From an uncultured Alphaproteobacteria bacterium (GTDB lineage Bacteria > Pseudomonadota > Alphaproteobacteria > HIMB59 > GCA-002718135), in contig CACJRM010000001.1 of NCBI GenBank assembly GCA_902595805.1, positions 1-64,000 on the forward strand: a stretch of DNA of 64,000 nucleotides, read 5' to 3'. Shown here piece by piece: positions 44,096 through 53,747 of this stretch. Made by a program: the position numbers and the translations under genes. How positions within the stretch are numbered: position 1 is the first letter of the stretch; each line of letters opens with the position of its first letter. The notes beneath the pieces were generated by a model. It was not told where the DNA came from. It saw only the letters and a list, made by a program, of their open reading frames with translations, and did no database searches.

Positions 44096-46730
44096 TTGAA
44101 GCGTCTTGCTCTTTTATCTCAATTGCTTTTTCAAGATCAACGGAAACTAATTGTGATACACCTTTCTCAGGCATAGTAACACCAAATAATCTATTTACTC
44201 TTGCCATTGTCATTCTATGGTGAGTTATTACTAAGAATTTTGTTGAAGAAGTTTTAGCTATTTCCTCCACTAATGAACAAAATCTATCAACATTAGTATC
44301 ATCTAATGGAGCGTCAACCTCATCAAGTACACAAATTGGAGCTGGGTTTGATAAAAATACAGCAAATAATAATGATAATGCCGTAAGAGCTTGCTCACCC
44401 CCGGAGAGTAAATTTAGGTTTTGTAATTTTTTTCCTGGAGGACTAGCAAATATTTCTAAACCAGCCTGAAGGGGATCTGATTCATCTGTAAATTTAAGAT
44501 AAGCCTTGCCACCACCAAACAACCTAGTAAATAATTTTTGAAAATTTTCATTCACTATTCCATATGCAGCAAGTAAACGTTGTCTACCTTCTGTATTAAG
44601 TGAATCAATTGCTTCTCTTAGTTTTGCAATTGCACTTAAAAGGTCGCTTTGATCTTTCTTTATTGTATTTACTTTTTCTTCTAAATCTTTGGACTCTTGT
44701 TCTGCAAGAAGATTAACACCACCTAAACGCTCTTGCTCAGCAATTAATCTTTCTAATTTTTTTTCTAAATCATTAGTCTCTCCTAAAACTTTATTTGGAT
44801 TGATTTCTCCAATATTGTATAGTTCTTCTAGTTCTATACTCAATCTTTCTTTTACCTGAGTTGATAATAATTTAATTGCTTCATTAATCGTATTAATTTG
44901 GCCTTCAGTTCTAATTCTTTCTTCCCTTAGTTCATTTAATTTAATTTCTTCTAGTTTTAACTTCTTATTGATCTCATTAGAATTTTGCTCAGTTTGACGA
45001 AGTTGCTCAGCTATTTGCTCGTAAGAATTCTTATTTTCATCAATCAATTTTTGTATTTTTAATTTTTCACTTGATACATCTTCAGGAACTGATTGGAGAT
45101 TAGATAATTCATTTATTAATGTATTTTGCCTTGAATTCAGTTCTTCTATTCTTTGATTTGCTTTTGCAGAAATATCATTCCATTGTTTTTCCTCTGCACT
45201 TAATTGCTTTATTCTTCTATTTTTTAATTGATCCAATATTGCTTTAGTTGAATTATTTTGTTTACCTTTAGATACATATCCATCCCATCTCCAAATTTCT
45301 CCTAGTTTGCTAACTAATATTTGTCCTGGTTTTAAGTTTTTCTGTATTTCTAAAACATTTTCTTTATTTTCTATTAATCCTATAAATTCTAATTTTTTTT
45401 TCAAATTATCCGGAGCTTTAATCAAAGAAGAAAATTTAGTAATTTCAGAATTAAAGGATGAATCTTCCACATCTAATTTTCTCCAAAAAATACTTTGTTC
45501 TTCATCGATAGATGCAATTAACTCATCTGAAAAAACTGCAGCAATTGCTTGCTCAAGACCATCTTCAAAGTCTAGATAATCAATTATTGGATTATTATTT
45601 TTTTTATTAGAAACATTTTCATTATTTAGATCATCATTAGTTTGAATAAATAGATCACCTTGTTGTTTTAAAAGTATAGATTTTTCTTCCTGTACTCTTT
45701 CAAGATTTTGTTTTGCGTCTTCAAATAAAAACCTCTCTCTTTCTATATCATTTTTGATTTGCTCTATACGTACTTTCGTTTCGTCTACTGCGATATTTGC
45801 TCTTTCAATTTCTTTTTCTTGATTTTCTAAACTAATTGAATATTTTTGCAGTTCAGCAGCAACCTTGCTTTCTTGGAGCCTCAGATTTGGAAGACTTTCT
45901 TGAACTTTTTCAAATTCTACATTTATTTGTGCAACAATTTGCGTTTGGTCATTTACAACATTTGTCTCAGATTGAATTTTTTCATTAGCATTCTTTAATT
46001 TATCTTTTTCATCAATCCATTTCTTATAAAATAATCTCGCTCTTGCTTTTGTAATATCTTTTTGAATATACTTATATCTTTCAGCTTGTTTTGATTGTTT
46101 CTTTAATATTGTGAGTTGTTCGTCTTGTGCTTTTAATACATCTTTAACACGCTCTAAGTTATTTTCAGTTGCATTTAATCTTAATTCAGCTTCGTGTCGT
46201 CTTGAATGGAGACCTGTAATTCCCGCAGCTTCTTCAAGTAAAGTTCTTCTTTGCTCAGGCTTAGCAGCGATTATAGCACCAACTCTACCTTGACTAACCA
46301 TCGATGTTGAGCGAGCACCTGTTGCTGCATCAGCAAATAGCAATTGTACATCCTTTAATCGCACCTCCTTGCCATTAACTCTATATTCTGAGCCTTCACC
46401 TCGCCAAATTCTTCTTGTAACTTCAATAGTATCATTTTCATTGAAAATACTTGGTGCTTTTCTTGCTTTATTATCTAAATCTATAGTAACTTCGGCAATA
46501 TCCCATGCTGGTCTATCATCTGTTCCATTAAAGATAACATCGTCTAATTCACTTCCTCTCATTTGTTTTGGCGAAAGCTCACCCATAACGAATCTAAAAG
46601 CTTCAACGAGATTGGATTTACCACATCCATTTGGCCCCACAATACCTGTCAAACCATTTTCAATTAAAATTTCTGTGGGTTCAACAAAAGACTTAAAGCC
46701 TTTGACTTTAAGGGTCCTAAAATTAATCAT
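44085..46730 (-). CDS. smc: Chromosome partition protein SMC, short form
   Basis: ABC-type ATPase for chromosome condensation. Head parts are complete: Walker A GPNGCGKSN (near 32-40), the R-loop region, then at the C-terminal end the signature LLSGGEQALTALSLLFA and Walker B CVLDEVDAPLDDTN. A hinge is visible near 390-510 between two coiled coils. At 881 residues it is much shorter than the usual 1,150-1,200, so the arms are shortened. I place the start at ATG 46730 rather than the TTG one codon earlier. Confidence 0.94.
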   Translation of the reverse strand: MINFRTLKVKGFKSFVEPTEILIENGLTGIVGPNGCGKSNLVEAFRFVMGELSPKQMRGSELDDVIFNGTDDRPAWDIAEVTIDLDNKARKAPSIFNENDTIEVTRRIWRGEGSEYRVNGKEVRLKDVQLLFADAATGARSTSMVSQGRVGAIIAAKPEQRRTLLEEAAGITGLHSRRHEAELRLNATENNLERVKDVLKAQDEQLTILKKQSKQAERYKYIQKDITKARARLFYKKWIDEKDKLKNANEKIQSETNVVNDQTQIVAQINVEFEKVQESLPNLRLQESKVAAELQKYSISLENQEKEIERANIAVDETKVRIEQIKNDIERERFLFEDAKQNLERVQEEKSILLKQQGDLFIQTNDDLNNENVSNKKNNNPIIDYLDFEDGLEQAIAAVFSDELIASIDEEQSIFWRKLDVEDSSFNSEITKFSSLIKAPDNLKKKLEFIGLIENKENVLEIQKNLKPGQILVSKLGEIWRWDGYVSKGKQNNSTKAILDQLKNRRIKQLSAEEKQWNDISAKANQRIEELNSRQNTLINELSNLQSVPEDVSSEKLKIQKLIDENKNSYEQIAEQLRQTEQNSNEINKKLKLEEIKLNELREERIRTEGQINTINEAIKLLSTQVKERLSIELEELYNIGEINPNKVLGETNDLEKKLERLIAEQERLGGVNLLAEQESKDLEEKVNTIKKDQSDLLSAIAKLREAIDSLNTEGRQRLLAAYGIVNENFQKLFTRLFGGGKAYLKFTDESDPLQAGLEIFASPPGKKLQNLNLLSGGEQALTALSLLFAVFLSNPAPICVLDEVDAPLDDTNVDRFCSLVEEIAKTSSTKFLVITHHRMTMARVNRLFGVTMPEKGVSQLVSVDLEKAIEIKEQDASNEL

Positions 46731-46733
46731 CAA

Positions 46734-47345
46734 CTATTGTGATAATATTTTATCGATGATTTGTCTAAACTCTTTTATGTTTTTATTCCCGGAATATAAA
46801 ACTCCATTAACAATGAATGACGGAGTGGAGCCTATTTTATATTCTCTTTGCGCTTCCATTACACCCTCAAGTAATTGATTCTCTAAATCCACATTACTTA
46901 AACAAGTATCAAAATCTTCTTGTTGCATACCGCCACTTTGCATAATTTTATATAATTCAGATCTTGTTTTGGAATGATCTCTATTAACCCAACTATTTTG
47001 AAGCTTATAAAGGCCATTCATATAATCGTATCTTACCTCATCTGGCACACATCTTAAAATCATACTTCCAGCAAGAGCCGGATAATTAAAGGGAAAATCA
47101 CGAAAAATAAACTTAACTTTACCAGTATCAATAAACTCTTTTTTTAAATCTGCCAGAGTATCATTATGAAAATCTGCACAGTGACTACAAGACATTGAAG
47201 CATATTCTATAATTGTAACTGGAGCATTTTCTTCACCAATGTAAAAATCAGTATCTTTAACTTTTAGTATTGAGTTTTCAGCTGCTATGCTATTAATAAA
47301 AAGTAGTGAAAATATTATAGAAATAAATAAAATTTTGATTTTCAT
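46734..47345 (-). CDS. DsbA-family thiol-disulfide oxidoreductase
   Basis: A 203-residue periplasmic thioredoxin-fold protein. Signal peptide MKIKILFISIIFSLLFINSIAA, then the active site in EYASMSCSHCADFH (C-S-H-C). The C-terminal GSTPSFIVNGVLYSG supplies the cis-proline region. This is the DsbA/BdbD-like (Thioredoxin_4) group common in alphaproteobacteria next to a DUF721 gene and smc. It overlaps the DciA-like stop by one base. Confidence 0.93.
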   Translation of the reverse strand: MKIKILFISIIFSLLFINSIAAENSILKVKDTDFYIGEENAPVTIIEYASMSCSHCADFHNDTLADLKKEFIDTGKVKFIFRDFPFNYPALAGSMILRCVPDEVRYDYMNGLYKLQNSWVNRDHSKTRSELYKIMQSGGMQQEDFDTCLSNVDLENQLLEGVMEAQREYKIGSTPSFIVNGVLYSGNKNIKEFRQIIDKILSQ

Positions 47346-47860
47346 TATTTGTCCTCAGTTGTAATTTTATTGCCTAAATTTAATAGTGATTTTTTCAAAT
47401 CAGAATTTTGAAATTTTTTAATATTTTCTTCAACGAATTCTATATCTTCTTTATCTATTTGTTTTTTCTTCATTTGTTTCATATTAGTATATTTAGGTAT
47501 GTAATTTTGATGAATTCTCAAGTCCATTATGGCTTTATAGCCAAAATATGTATTAATTTTTTCAATTATAGTGTCTTTAAAGTGCTGAAATTCAATGGCA
47601 GCGGCAGGAGCCACACTCACATTTAGATAATTTTTATATACTGTCTCACCTAAATCATTTTCAAAATCACGCACCCTTGAAACATTTAATGGCTCTGAAT
47701 ATTCTTTAAAATAACTACCAGCAATTTCAGGCCATTTGGAGTTAATTACAAATTCTGTTCGATTATATTTAGAGGAAAATTTTCTATTGACCTTCCTCAG
47801 AGTATCGCCAATAGATTGTGGAACAAATGTTCTTTTTTGTTTTAAATTTTTTTTGTCCAT
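47345..47860 (-). CDS. DciA-like (DUF721) protein
   Basis: A 171-residue protein from the start chosen here (MDKKNLKQKRTF; a start two codons earlier is also possible). It has the DUF721 region: SIGDTLRKVNRKF, VINSKWPEIAGSYFKEYSEPL and a LNVSVAPAAAIEFQ beta segment. DciA loads the replicative helicase in many bacteria. Upstream candidate starts would overlap the divergent mutY promoter, so the shorter form is preferred. It is first in an operon with the DsbA-like gene and smc. Confidence 0.85.
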   Translation of the reverse strand: MDKKNLKQKRTFVPQSIGDTLRKVNRKFSSKYNRTEFVINSKWPEIAGSYFKEYSEPLNVSRVRDFENDLGETVYKNYLNVSVAPAAAIEFQHFKDTIIEKINTYFGYKAIMDLRIHQNYIPKYTNMKQMKKKQIDKEDIEFVEENIKKFQNSDLKKSLLNLGNKITTEDK

Positions 47861-47899
47861 ATGCATAAATAATTTATAGTACCTAAATATGAAAGCAAT

Positions 47900-48949
47900 A
47901 TGTTTAAACACGAAACACAAGTAATAAAGTTTTTACTTCAATGGTATTCCATTAATTCCAGAAAATTACCATGGCGGAAGAAAAATAATCTAAATTTACC
48001 TTATCCATACTTTGTGTTTGTAAGTGAGTATATGCTTCAACAAACAACAGTAAATACCGTAAAAAATAAATTTAATGAATTTATTTTAAAATGGCCTTCA
48101 CTAAATAAATTAGCGCAAACTTCAGAACCAAATATTTTAAAGTTCTGGTCAGGCCTTGGTTATTATTCAAGAGCAAGAAATTTATTAAAGTCTGCAAAAA
48201 TAATTAAAAATAATTTTAAAAATAAAATACCAGAAACTTATGATGAGCTCATCCAACTTCCTGGTATTGGAGATTACACTGCAAAAGCAATTCTTGGAAT
48301 AGGATATAATAAATCAGTCATGCCACTTGATGCTAATATTGAGAGAATTTTGGTTAGGTTACATGCTATCAATAAGCCAATTAATAAAGTAAAAAATAAA
48401 CTTAAAGATTTGGGAAAAAAATTTATCTCAGATAAATATTCTTCAAACTTAATTCAGTCTTTCATGGACTACGGATCAGAAATCTGTCTTCCGAGAAATC
48501 CTAAATGCAATATTTGTGGAATTAATAAATTTTGCGAATCATATAAAAAGAATTTACAGCAAAAAATTCCTTTAAAACTAAAAAAGAAAACTATTAAGCC
48601 CATAAAGTATACAAGAGCTTATGTAATTGTGAATGAAAAGAATGAAATTCTTGTGCGAAGTAGACCAAATAAAGGAATGTTGGCCTCCATGCTTGAAGTA
48701 CCAAATGATGTCTGGGTTAAAAATAAAAAATTGCTAACTACTGATCAAGACATACAAAAAATAAAAACAAAATTACAATCTAAAGGTTCATTTGAATATT
48801 CATTTAGTCATTTTGATTTAGAAACAGAAATTTTTTATGGAAATGTTAAAAAAGCAAAATTATCAAAAAGTAATTGGATAAAGAAATCATCTTATTCTAG
48901 CTCTAGAATGCCAACTGTTATGAAAAAAATAGTAGATATAGCAGTATAA
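47900..48949 (+). CDS. mutY: A/G-specific adenine DNA glycosylase
   Basis: Removes adenine mispaired with 8-oxoguanine. The 349-residue protein has the HhH-GPD core (LPWRKKN, SEYMLQQTTVNTV, LIQLPGIGDYTAKAI, with the catalytic Asp in LDANIERILVR), the [4Fe-4S] loop C-x6-C-x2-C-x5-C in CLPRNPKCNICGINKFC and a C-terminal NUDIX-like domain for 8-oxoG recognition. It diverges from the DciA-like gene and ends one base before the convergent purQ stop. Confidence 0.96.
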   Translation: MFKHETQVIKFLLQWYSINSRKLPWRKKNNLNLPYPYFVFVSEYMLQQTTVNTVKNKFNEFILKWPSLNKLAQTSEPNILKFWSGLGYYSRARNLLKSAKIIKNNFKNKIPETYDELIQLPGIGDYTAKAILGIGYNKSVMPLDANIERILVRLHAINKPINKVKNKLKDLGKKFISDKYSSNLIQSFMDYGSEICLPRNPKCNICGINKFCESYKKNLQQKIPLKLKKKTIKPIKYTRAYVIVNEKNEILVRSRPNKGMLASMLEVPNDVWVKNKKLLTTDQDIQKIKTKLQSKGSFEYSFSHFDLETEIFYGNVKKAKLSKSNWIKKSSYSSSRMPTVMKKIVDIAV

Positions 48950-48950
48950 T

Positions 48951-49715
48951 TTATGCAAAGAATTTTTTTGCGTTCATAAAAATTTTGTATCCATCACCAA
49001 ATTTTTTAGAGGTATTATTTTGCCAATTGGGATTATGATAATGATAAAATGCTCTTTCTGGATGAGGCATCATTGCAAGTACATTACCATTTTGATTGGT
49101 TAGCGCAGCTATATCATCTTTAGATCCATTTGGATTAAAGGGAAATTGACCTTTTGCTAATTTCTTTTGGTGATCAATGTATTGTAAACCAATAAGGTTA
49201 TTAGCTTTGATATTTTTAAGAAGATTAACAGGTATCATGAATTGTCCCTCTTGATGCGCAACAGGTAAGTTCATAGTACTAATTTTTTTTAGCCATGGTG
49301 ATTTATTATTACTTACTTTTAAATTAACCCATCTACACTCATAGCTACCAGACTTATTTTCAATCATTGCTACTTCTGGATCTTTTTTATTTAAGCTTGG
49401 AACTAAACCAAGATTAATTAATATTTGGCATCCATTACAAATGCCTATGATTAATTTATCATTTAATGAAAAATCAATTAGCTGATCATACAAATTGGTC
49501 ATAATTTTTTTAGCCATTGCATTTCCAGAACCCGTATCATCGCCATACGAAAAACCACCAGGTATAGCGAATACTTGATAATTTTTAAGTTGTTTAGGAT
49601 TTTGTATCAGATCATTAATATGAACAATTTTTCCTTTAAATCCTACTACTTCAAATGCATGTAGTGTTTCATTTTCACAATTAATACCATAACCTGATAA
49701 GACTAATACGTTCAT
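48951..49715 (-). CDS. purQ: Phosphoribosylformylglycinamidine synthase, glutaminase subunit PurQ
   Basis: Releases ammonia from glutamine for FGAM synthesis. A class I GATase of 254 residues: NVLVLSGYGINCENE at the start, FAIPGGFSYGDDTGSG, nucleophile Cys in IIGICNGCQIL and the His-Glu region MMPHPERAFYH. It is longer than typical bacterial PurQ (about 220-230). The start overlaps the purL stop by four bases, so subunits are made together. Confidence 0.96.
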   Translation of the reverse strand: MNVLVLSGYGINCENETLHAFEVVGFKGKIVHINDLIQNPKQLKNYQVFAIPGGFSYGDDTGSGNAMAKKIMTNLYDQLIDFSLNDKLIIGICNGCQILINLGLVPSLNKKDPEVAMIENKSGSYECRWVNLKVSNNKSPWLKKISTMNLPVAHQEGQFMIPVNLLKNIKANNLIGLQYIDHQKKLAKGQFPFNPNGSKDDIAALTNQNGNVLAMMPHPERAFYHYHNPNWQNNTSKKFGDGYKIFMNAKKFFA

Positions 49716-52639
49716 AACCCTTTAATATTTTGTTTATATGACTTAGCAAAATCGGAAATTTTACCTCTAATAATTTTTTTATTATCTTTAAATTCAATTA
49801 CATCTGAGCCCGTACATTTGCCAATAATTGTATAATCATAAGCTTTAAATATTTTTTTAAAATTGGCTAACTTATTTTTTTTCATCGAAATAAGAATTCT
49901 ACTTTGTGTTTCAGAAAATAAAAATTGGTCAACTGAGATTTTATTTTTTAGTTTTAAATCAATTTTTAAACCTTTCTTTGAAGCAATTCCCATCTTTATA
50001 ACTGCAATTCCGAGTCCACCCAAATCAATTCCAATTGCTGAATTTATAATTCTGAGTTTATTAGCTTTTTCAAAATTTTTATATGTTCGAAGTGCATCCT
50101 TGCTATTTACAACTGGATTTTTTGATTTTTCATAACCTATAATTTTGGAATAAACACTATCCTGTAATTCATTACGGGTAGCTCCTAAAACTAAAAGTAT
50201 ATCACCATCATCTGGTGTTATTTTTGTTAAGTGTGAAATTCTATCTACTACTCCAATAGAAGAAATAAGCAATGTTGGAGGTATTGAAATTTTTACTGAT
50301 TTTCCAGTTTTATCAAAACCTTTAAAATCATTAAACATACTATCTTTTCCTGAAATAAAAGGTGTTTGGTAAGCAATTGCATAATCATAACAAGCTTTTG
50401 CTGCTTCTTTCAATTGATATAAGCGATCAGGTTCATCCGAGCTGCACCAACAAAAGTTATCAAGAATTGCAATTTTTTTTGAGTTAGCACCACTTACAAT
50501 TAAATTTTTATATGCTGTATCAATAGAGCACCCAGCCATATCATAAGGATTTGTTTCGGCATACTGAGGATATGCAGCTTGAGAAAGAGCTATTGATTTT
50601 TCATCATCAAATAGAGGTTTAATAGCAGTAGCATTTCCAAAAACTCTGCCTTCTCCTTGTAATGGTTTTATAATGGAGTTTGCTTGTACTTCGTGATCAT
50701 ATTGCGTGGCTATAAATTCTTTTGATACAATATTTGGACTAGAGAGAAGTTTATGTAATTTATCTATTAAGGAACTTTTTTTAATTATTTTTTTCTTTTC
50801 TTTTTTAATTTTTGGAAAAGATGTTTTTAAATTTAATTTAGGATAACCTTCATGAAGAAATTCCATATCTAAATTGAGAATTTCAGTTTTATTGTATTTT
50901 ACTATGGCTTTTTCTTTTTTAATAAACTTACCAATTATTGTTGCTTCTACACCTCTTGCATTAAATCTCTTTATGACTTTTTTTACTTTAGCCGGAGGTA
51001 CTGCTAGTGTCATTCTTTCTTGCGATTCAGAAACCCAAATCTCCCAAGGATATAATCCATTATATTTGAGAGGAACTTTTTCAAGATTAACTATAAAACC
51101 ACCACTCTCTTTTGCCATTTCTCCAATTGATGATGATAATCCTCCAGCCCCATTATCTGTTATGCTTGAGTAAAGATTTTCATCACGCAATTCTCTAATG
51201 ATGACATCAGACATTTTCTTTTGTGTTATTGGATCACCAATTTGTACGGCAGAAACTGGACTATTAGGATCTAACTCTTCCGATGAAAATGTTGCACCGT
51301 GAATACCATCTTTTCCTACTCTGCCCCCAGCCATTAGTATGATATCTCCTGGGTTAGCTTTTTTCTTATGCGATAATTTACCTTTAATTTTTTTTGGAAT
51401 AATCCCAACTGTTCCACAAAATACAAGGGGCTTTCCTGCAAACCGATCATCAAAATACACATTACCTTGAGGAGTAGGAATGCCTGAACAATTTCCGCCA
51501 ACTCTAACACCACTTATAATACCCTTAGCAATAAAATTTGCTGGAAGCATTGGATCCTTATTTTTTTGACGATACAATTGATATTTTTTATTTGGGTCTG
51601 CTAAATAATATGCATACGTATTAGCTATAGGTTTTGCTCCTTTCCCAAATCCAAGACAATCCCTATTTACACCAACAATTCCAGTGATTGCACCACCAAA
51701 AGGATCTAAGGCTGAAGGTGTATTATGTGTTTCAACTTTATGACACATAATCCAATCTTTATTAAATTCTATTCCACCCGCATTATCCGTAAAAAGAGAA
51801 ACACAAAAATTATCTTTTCTTAATTGGATAATTTTTTCAGTAGCGCCTTTAATGTATTTTTTAAATATACCTTCGTGAATATCATCAATTTTAGCTGAAA
51901 ATATTTTGTGTTTACAGTGCTCTGACCACGTTTGTGCTAATGTTTCTATTTCTACATCAGTTGGTTTACGTTTAATAGTGGAAAAATAATTTCTTATGGC
52001 TTTTAAAGATTCTAGATCTAAGCCAAGTGTTCCTCTTCTAGATTTATCATTTTCTTCAATGCCAAGTTTACCAATGAGGCTAAGATGATAATCAGAAATA
52101 TCTAAATTAATTTCTTTTTTATTGTATTTTTTTTTCGGTAATTTTACTTCTTCTATTTTAAACTGATTTTTTTTAAAATTATTTAAATATTTTTTAAATG
52201 GATAAATCTTAATTGTTTGAATTAAGGGATTTGCTTCATTTTTAGAGATTTTGGTAACATCTTCTTTTCTTCCTTTTATTAAAATAATTTTTGTTGAACT
52301 AAGTTCAAAGCTTTTAAAACTATCTTTTAGATTATCTTTGATTATTTCTTTTACAGTTGTAGCTATATTATCAGTTACACCTGGTAAAAATTTTATTTCT
52401 ACAGCCCAGTTGAAATTACTATAACTAAATAAAATCTTATTTACATTTTTTTTAGTTAATATTGTTTGAGAAACATCATTAGAAATAAGTTTACTTATTT
52501 TAGTAAACTTTTGATCATCAAGATTTTTCGAAAAGAAATATCCATCTATAATTTTGATGGATTTATTATTATGTTCTTTTTGTAGTGAGCTTTCTTTCCC
52601 TGTCTTCTCAATCGAGAGAATTTGAATTGTATTTGTCAT
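49712..52639 (-). CDS. purL: Phosphoribosylformylglycinamidine synthase, PurS-PurL fusion
   Basis: Makes FGAM from FGAR with ATP and ammonia supplied by PurQ. The 975-residue length is far above the small PurL (about 730) that usually works with separate PurS and PurQ. The N-terminal 160 residues include WAVEIKFLPGVTDNIATTV, a PurS-like stretch, and the synthetase core starts near TQTWSEHCKHKIF-like LAQTWSEHCKHK (near 232). HNTPSALDPFGGA, GRVGKDGIHGATFSS and ISGKDSMFNDF are conserved. There is no glutaminase domain, so it stands between the three-part and the single-chain systems. It diverges from purM. Confidence 0.94.
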   Translation of the reverse strand: MTNTIQILSIEKTGKESSLQKEHNNKSIKIIDGYFFSKNLDDQKFTKISKLISNDVSQTILTKKNVNKILFSYSNFNWAVEIKFLPGVTDNIATTVKEIIKDNLKDSFKSFELSSTKIILIKGRKEDVTKISKNEANPLIQTIKIYPFKKYLNNFKKNQFKIEEVKLPKKKYNKKEINLDISDYHLSLIGKLGIEENDKSRRGTLGLDLESLKAIRNYFSTIKRKPTDVEIETLAQTWSEHCKHKIFSAKIDDIHEGIFKKYIKGATEKIIQLRKDNFCVSLFTDNAGGIEFNKDWIMCHKVETHNTPSALDPFGGAITGIVGVNRDCLGFGKGAKPIANTYAYYLADPNKKYQLYRQKNKDPMLPANFIAKGIISGVRVGGNCSGIPTPQGNVYFDDRFAGKPLVFCGTVGIIPKKIKGKLSHKKKANPGDIILMAGGRVGKDGIHGATFSSEELDPNSPVSAVQIGDPITQKKMSDVIIRELRDENLYSSITDNGAGGLSSSIGEMAKESGGFIVNLEKVPLKYNGLYPWEIWVSESQERMTLAVPPAKVKKVIKRFNARGVEATIIGKFIKKEKAIVKYNKTEILNLDMEFLHEGYPKLNLKTSFPKIKKEKKKIIKKSSLIDKLHKLLSSPNIVSKEFIATQYDHEVQANSIIKPLQGEGRVFGNATAIKPLFDDEKSIALSQAAYPQYAETNPYDMAGCSIDTAYKNLIVSGANSKKIAILDNFCWCSSDEPDRLYQLKEAAKACYDYAIAYQTPFISGKDSMFNDFKGFDKTGKSVKISIPPTLLISSIGVVDRISHLTKITPDDGDILLVLGATRNELQDSVYSKIIGYEKSKNPVVNSKDALRTYKNFEKANKLRIINSAIGIDLGGLGIAVIKMGIASKKGLKIDLKLKNKISVDQFLFSETQSRILISMKKNKLANFKKIFKAYDYTIIGKCTGSDVIEFKDNKKIIRGKISDFAKSYKQNIKGL

Positions 52640-52712
52640 TATGAGTACGAATCAACTTAATTTACTATATTAATAGTTTACTCGTTAACGATTCGTTTAA
52701 AACTAATTAAAT
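52640..52712. promoter_or_regulatory. Divergent purL/purM promoter region with inverted repeats
   Basis: The 73 bases between the divergent purL and purM starts must hold two promoters. ACGAATC at 52647-52653 and GATTCGT at 52690-52696 are exact inverted copies 36 bases apart, and the right one is part of an 11-base palindrome AACGA-T-TCGTT (52687-52697), next to CGTTAACG. This looks like an operator for a dimeric purine regulator, but no regulator gene is nearby and the motif is not one I know. Confidence 0.45.
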
Positions 52713-53747
52713 ATGACAACATATAAAGAAGCAGGTGTTGATATAGAAAATACAGATGCCCTCATTGAAGATATTTCTGAGCTAAGCAAATCAACAAACA
52801 GAAATGGAAATTTTGATAAAATTGGCGGATTTGGTGGAATTTTTGATCTTAAAAATTGTGGATATGAAGATCCTTTATTGGTCTCTGGAACAGATGGCAT
52901 AGGGACAAAAATATTACTAGGTATTGAAACTGACATTTTAGATGGTTTGGGTCATGATCTCGTTGGTATGTGTCTTAATGATATTCTTTGTCATGGGGCA
53001 GAGCCATTATTTTTTTTAGATTACTATGCTTCTTCCCAAATTGATAAAAATTCTTTTTTAAAAATTATGAAAAGCATCACTGAAGCTTGTAAGATAAATA
53101 ATTGCTCTCTTATTGGTGGTGAAACAGCAGAGATGCCTGGGCTCTATAAAAAAGATGATTTTGATTTTGCTGGATTTTGTGTTGGTGCAGTGGAGAGAAA
53201 AAAAATTTTACCTAAAAGAGATATCATGAAAGAAGATGATCTTCTATATGGGATTAGATCTTCGGGTTTTCACTCAAATGGATATTCTCTCATTAGAAAG
53301 GTTTTAAAAGATAAAAATATAGATCTACAAAAAAAAACAGAATTTAAATCATCTTACGAAACAAATGCAGCAGCCTTAATGGCTCCAACAAAATTATATT
53401 TTCCTTTTTTAAAAAAAATTTTAACAACAAATCTTATAAACGGTATTTCGCATATAACAGGCGGAGGTATTGTTGGTAATGCACCAAGAATGCTATCTGA
53501 AAATTTATCAGCAAGGATTGATAAAAAATTTATTTGTGATGAAGAAATTTTTCAATGGTTTCAAAGTTTAGCTAACATTTCAGACGAAGAAATGTTGAAG
53601 ACCTTTAATTGTGGATTAGGTTTGATAATGACTATTTCAAAAAATAATTACAAAGAATTTGAACAATTAATAAAAGATGAAAATTTAGATATTTTTGAAA
53701 TTGGGAAAATAGAAGTTAACAAATCATCAAGGTGCACAATTAGTTGA
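52713..53747 (+). CDS. purM: Phosphoribosylformylglycinamidine cyclo-ligase
   Basis: AIR synthetase, 344 residues. Conserved blocks are GFGGIFDLKNCGYEDPLLVSGTDGIGTK-like (glycine-rich ATP/substrate region near 35-60), DLVGMCLNDILCHGAEPLFFLDY, LIGGETAEMPG and HITGGGIVGNAPR. It begins the plus-strand purM-purN-purF-purD-purC series and its stop overlaps the purN start. Confidence 0.97.
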   Translation: MTTYKEAGVDIENTDALIEDISELSKSTNRNGNFDKIGGFGGIFDLKNCGYEDPLLVSGTDGIGTKILLGIETDILDGLGHDLVGMCLNDILCHGAEPLFFLDYYASSQIDKNSFLKIMKSITEACKINNCSLIGGETAEMPGLYKKDDFDFAGFCVGAVERKKILPKRDIMKEDDLLYGIRSSGFHSNGYSLIRKVLKDKNIDLQKKTEFKSSYETNAAALMAPTKLYFPFLKKILTTNLINGISHITGGGIVGNAPRMLSENLSARIDKKFICDEEIFQWFQSLANISDEEMLKTFNCGLGLIMTISKNNYKEFEQLIKDENLDIFEIGKIEVNKSSRCTIS

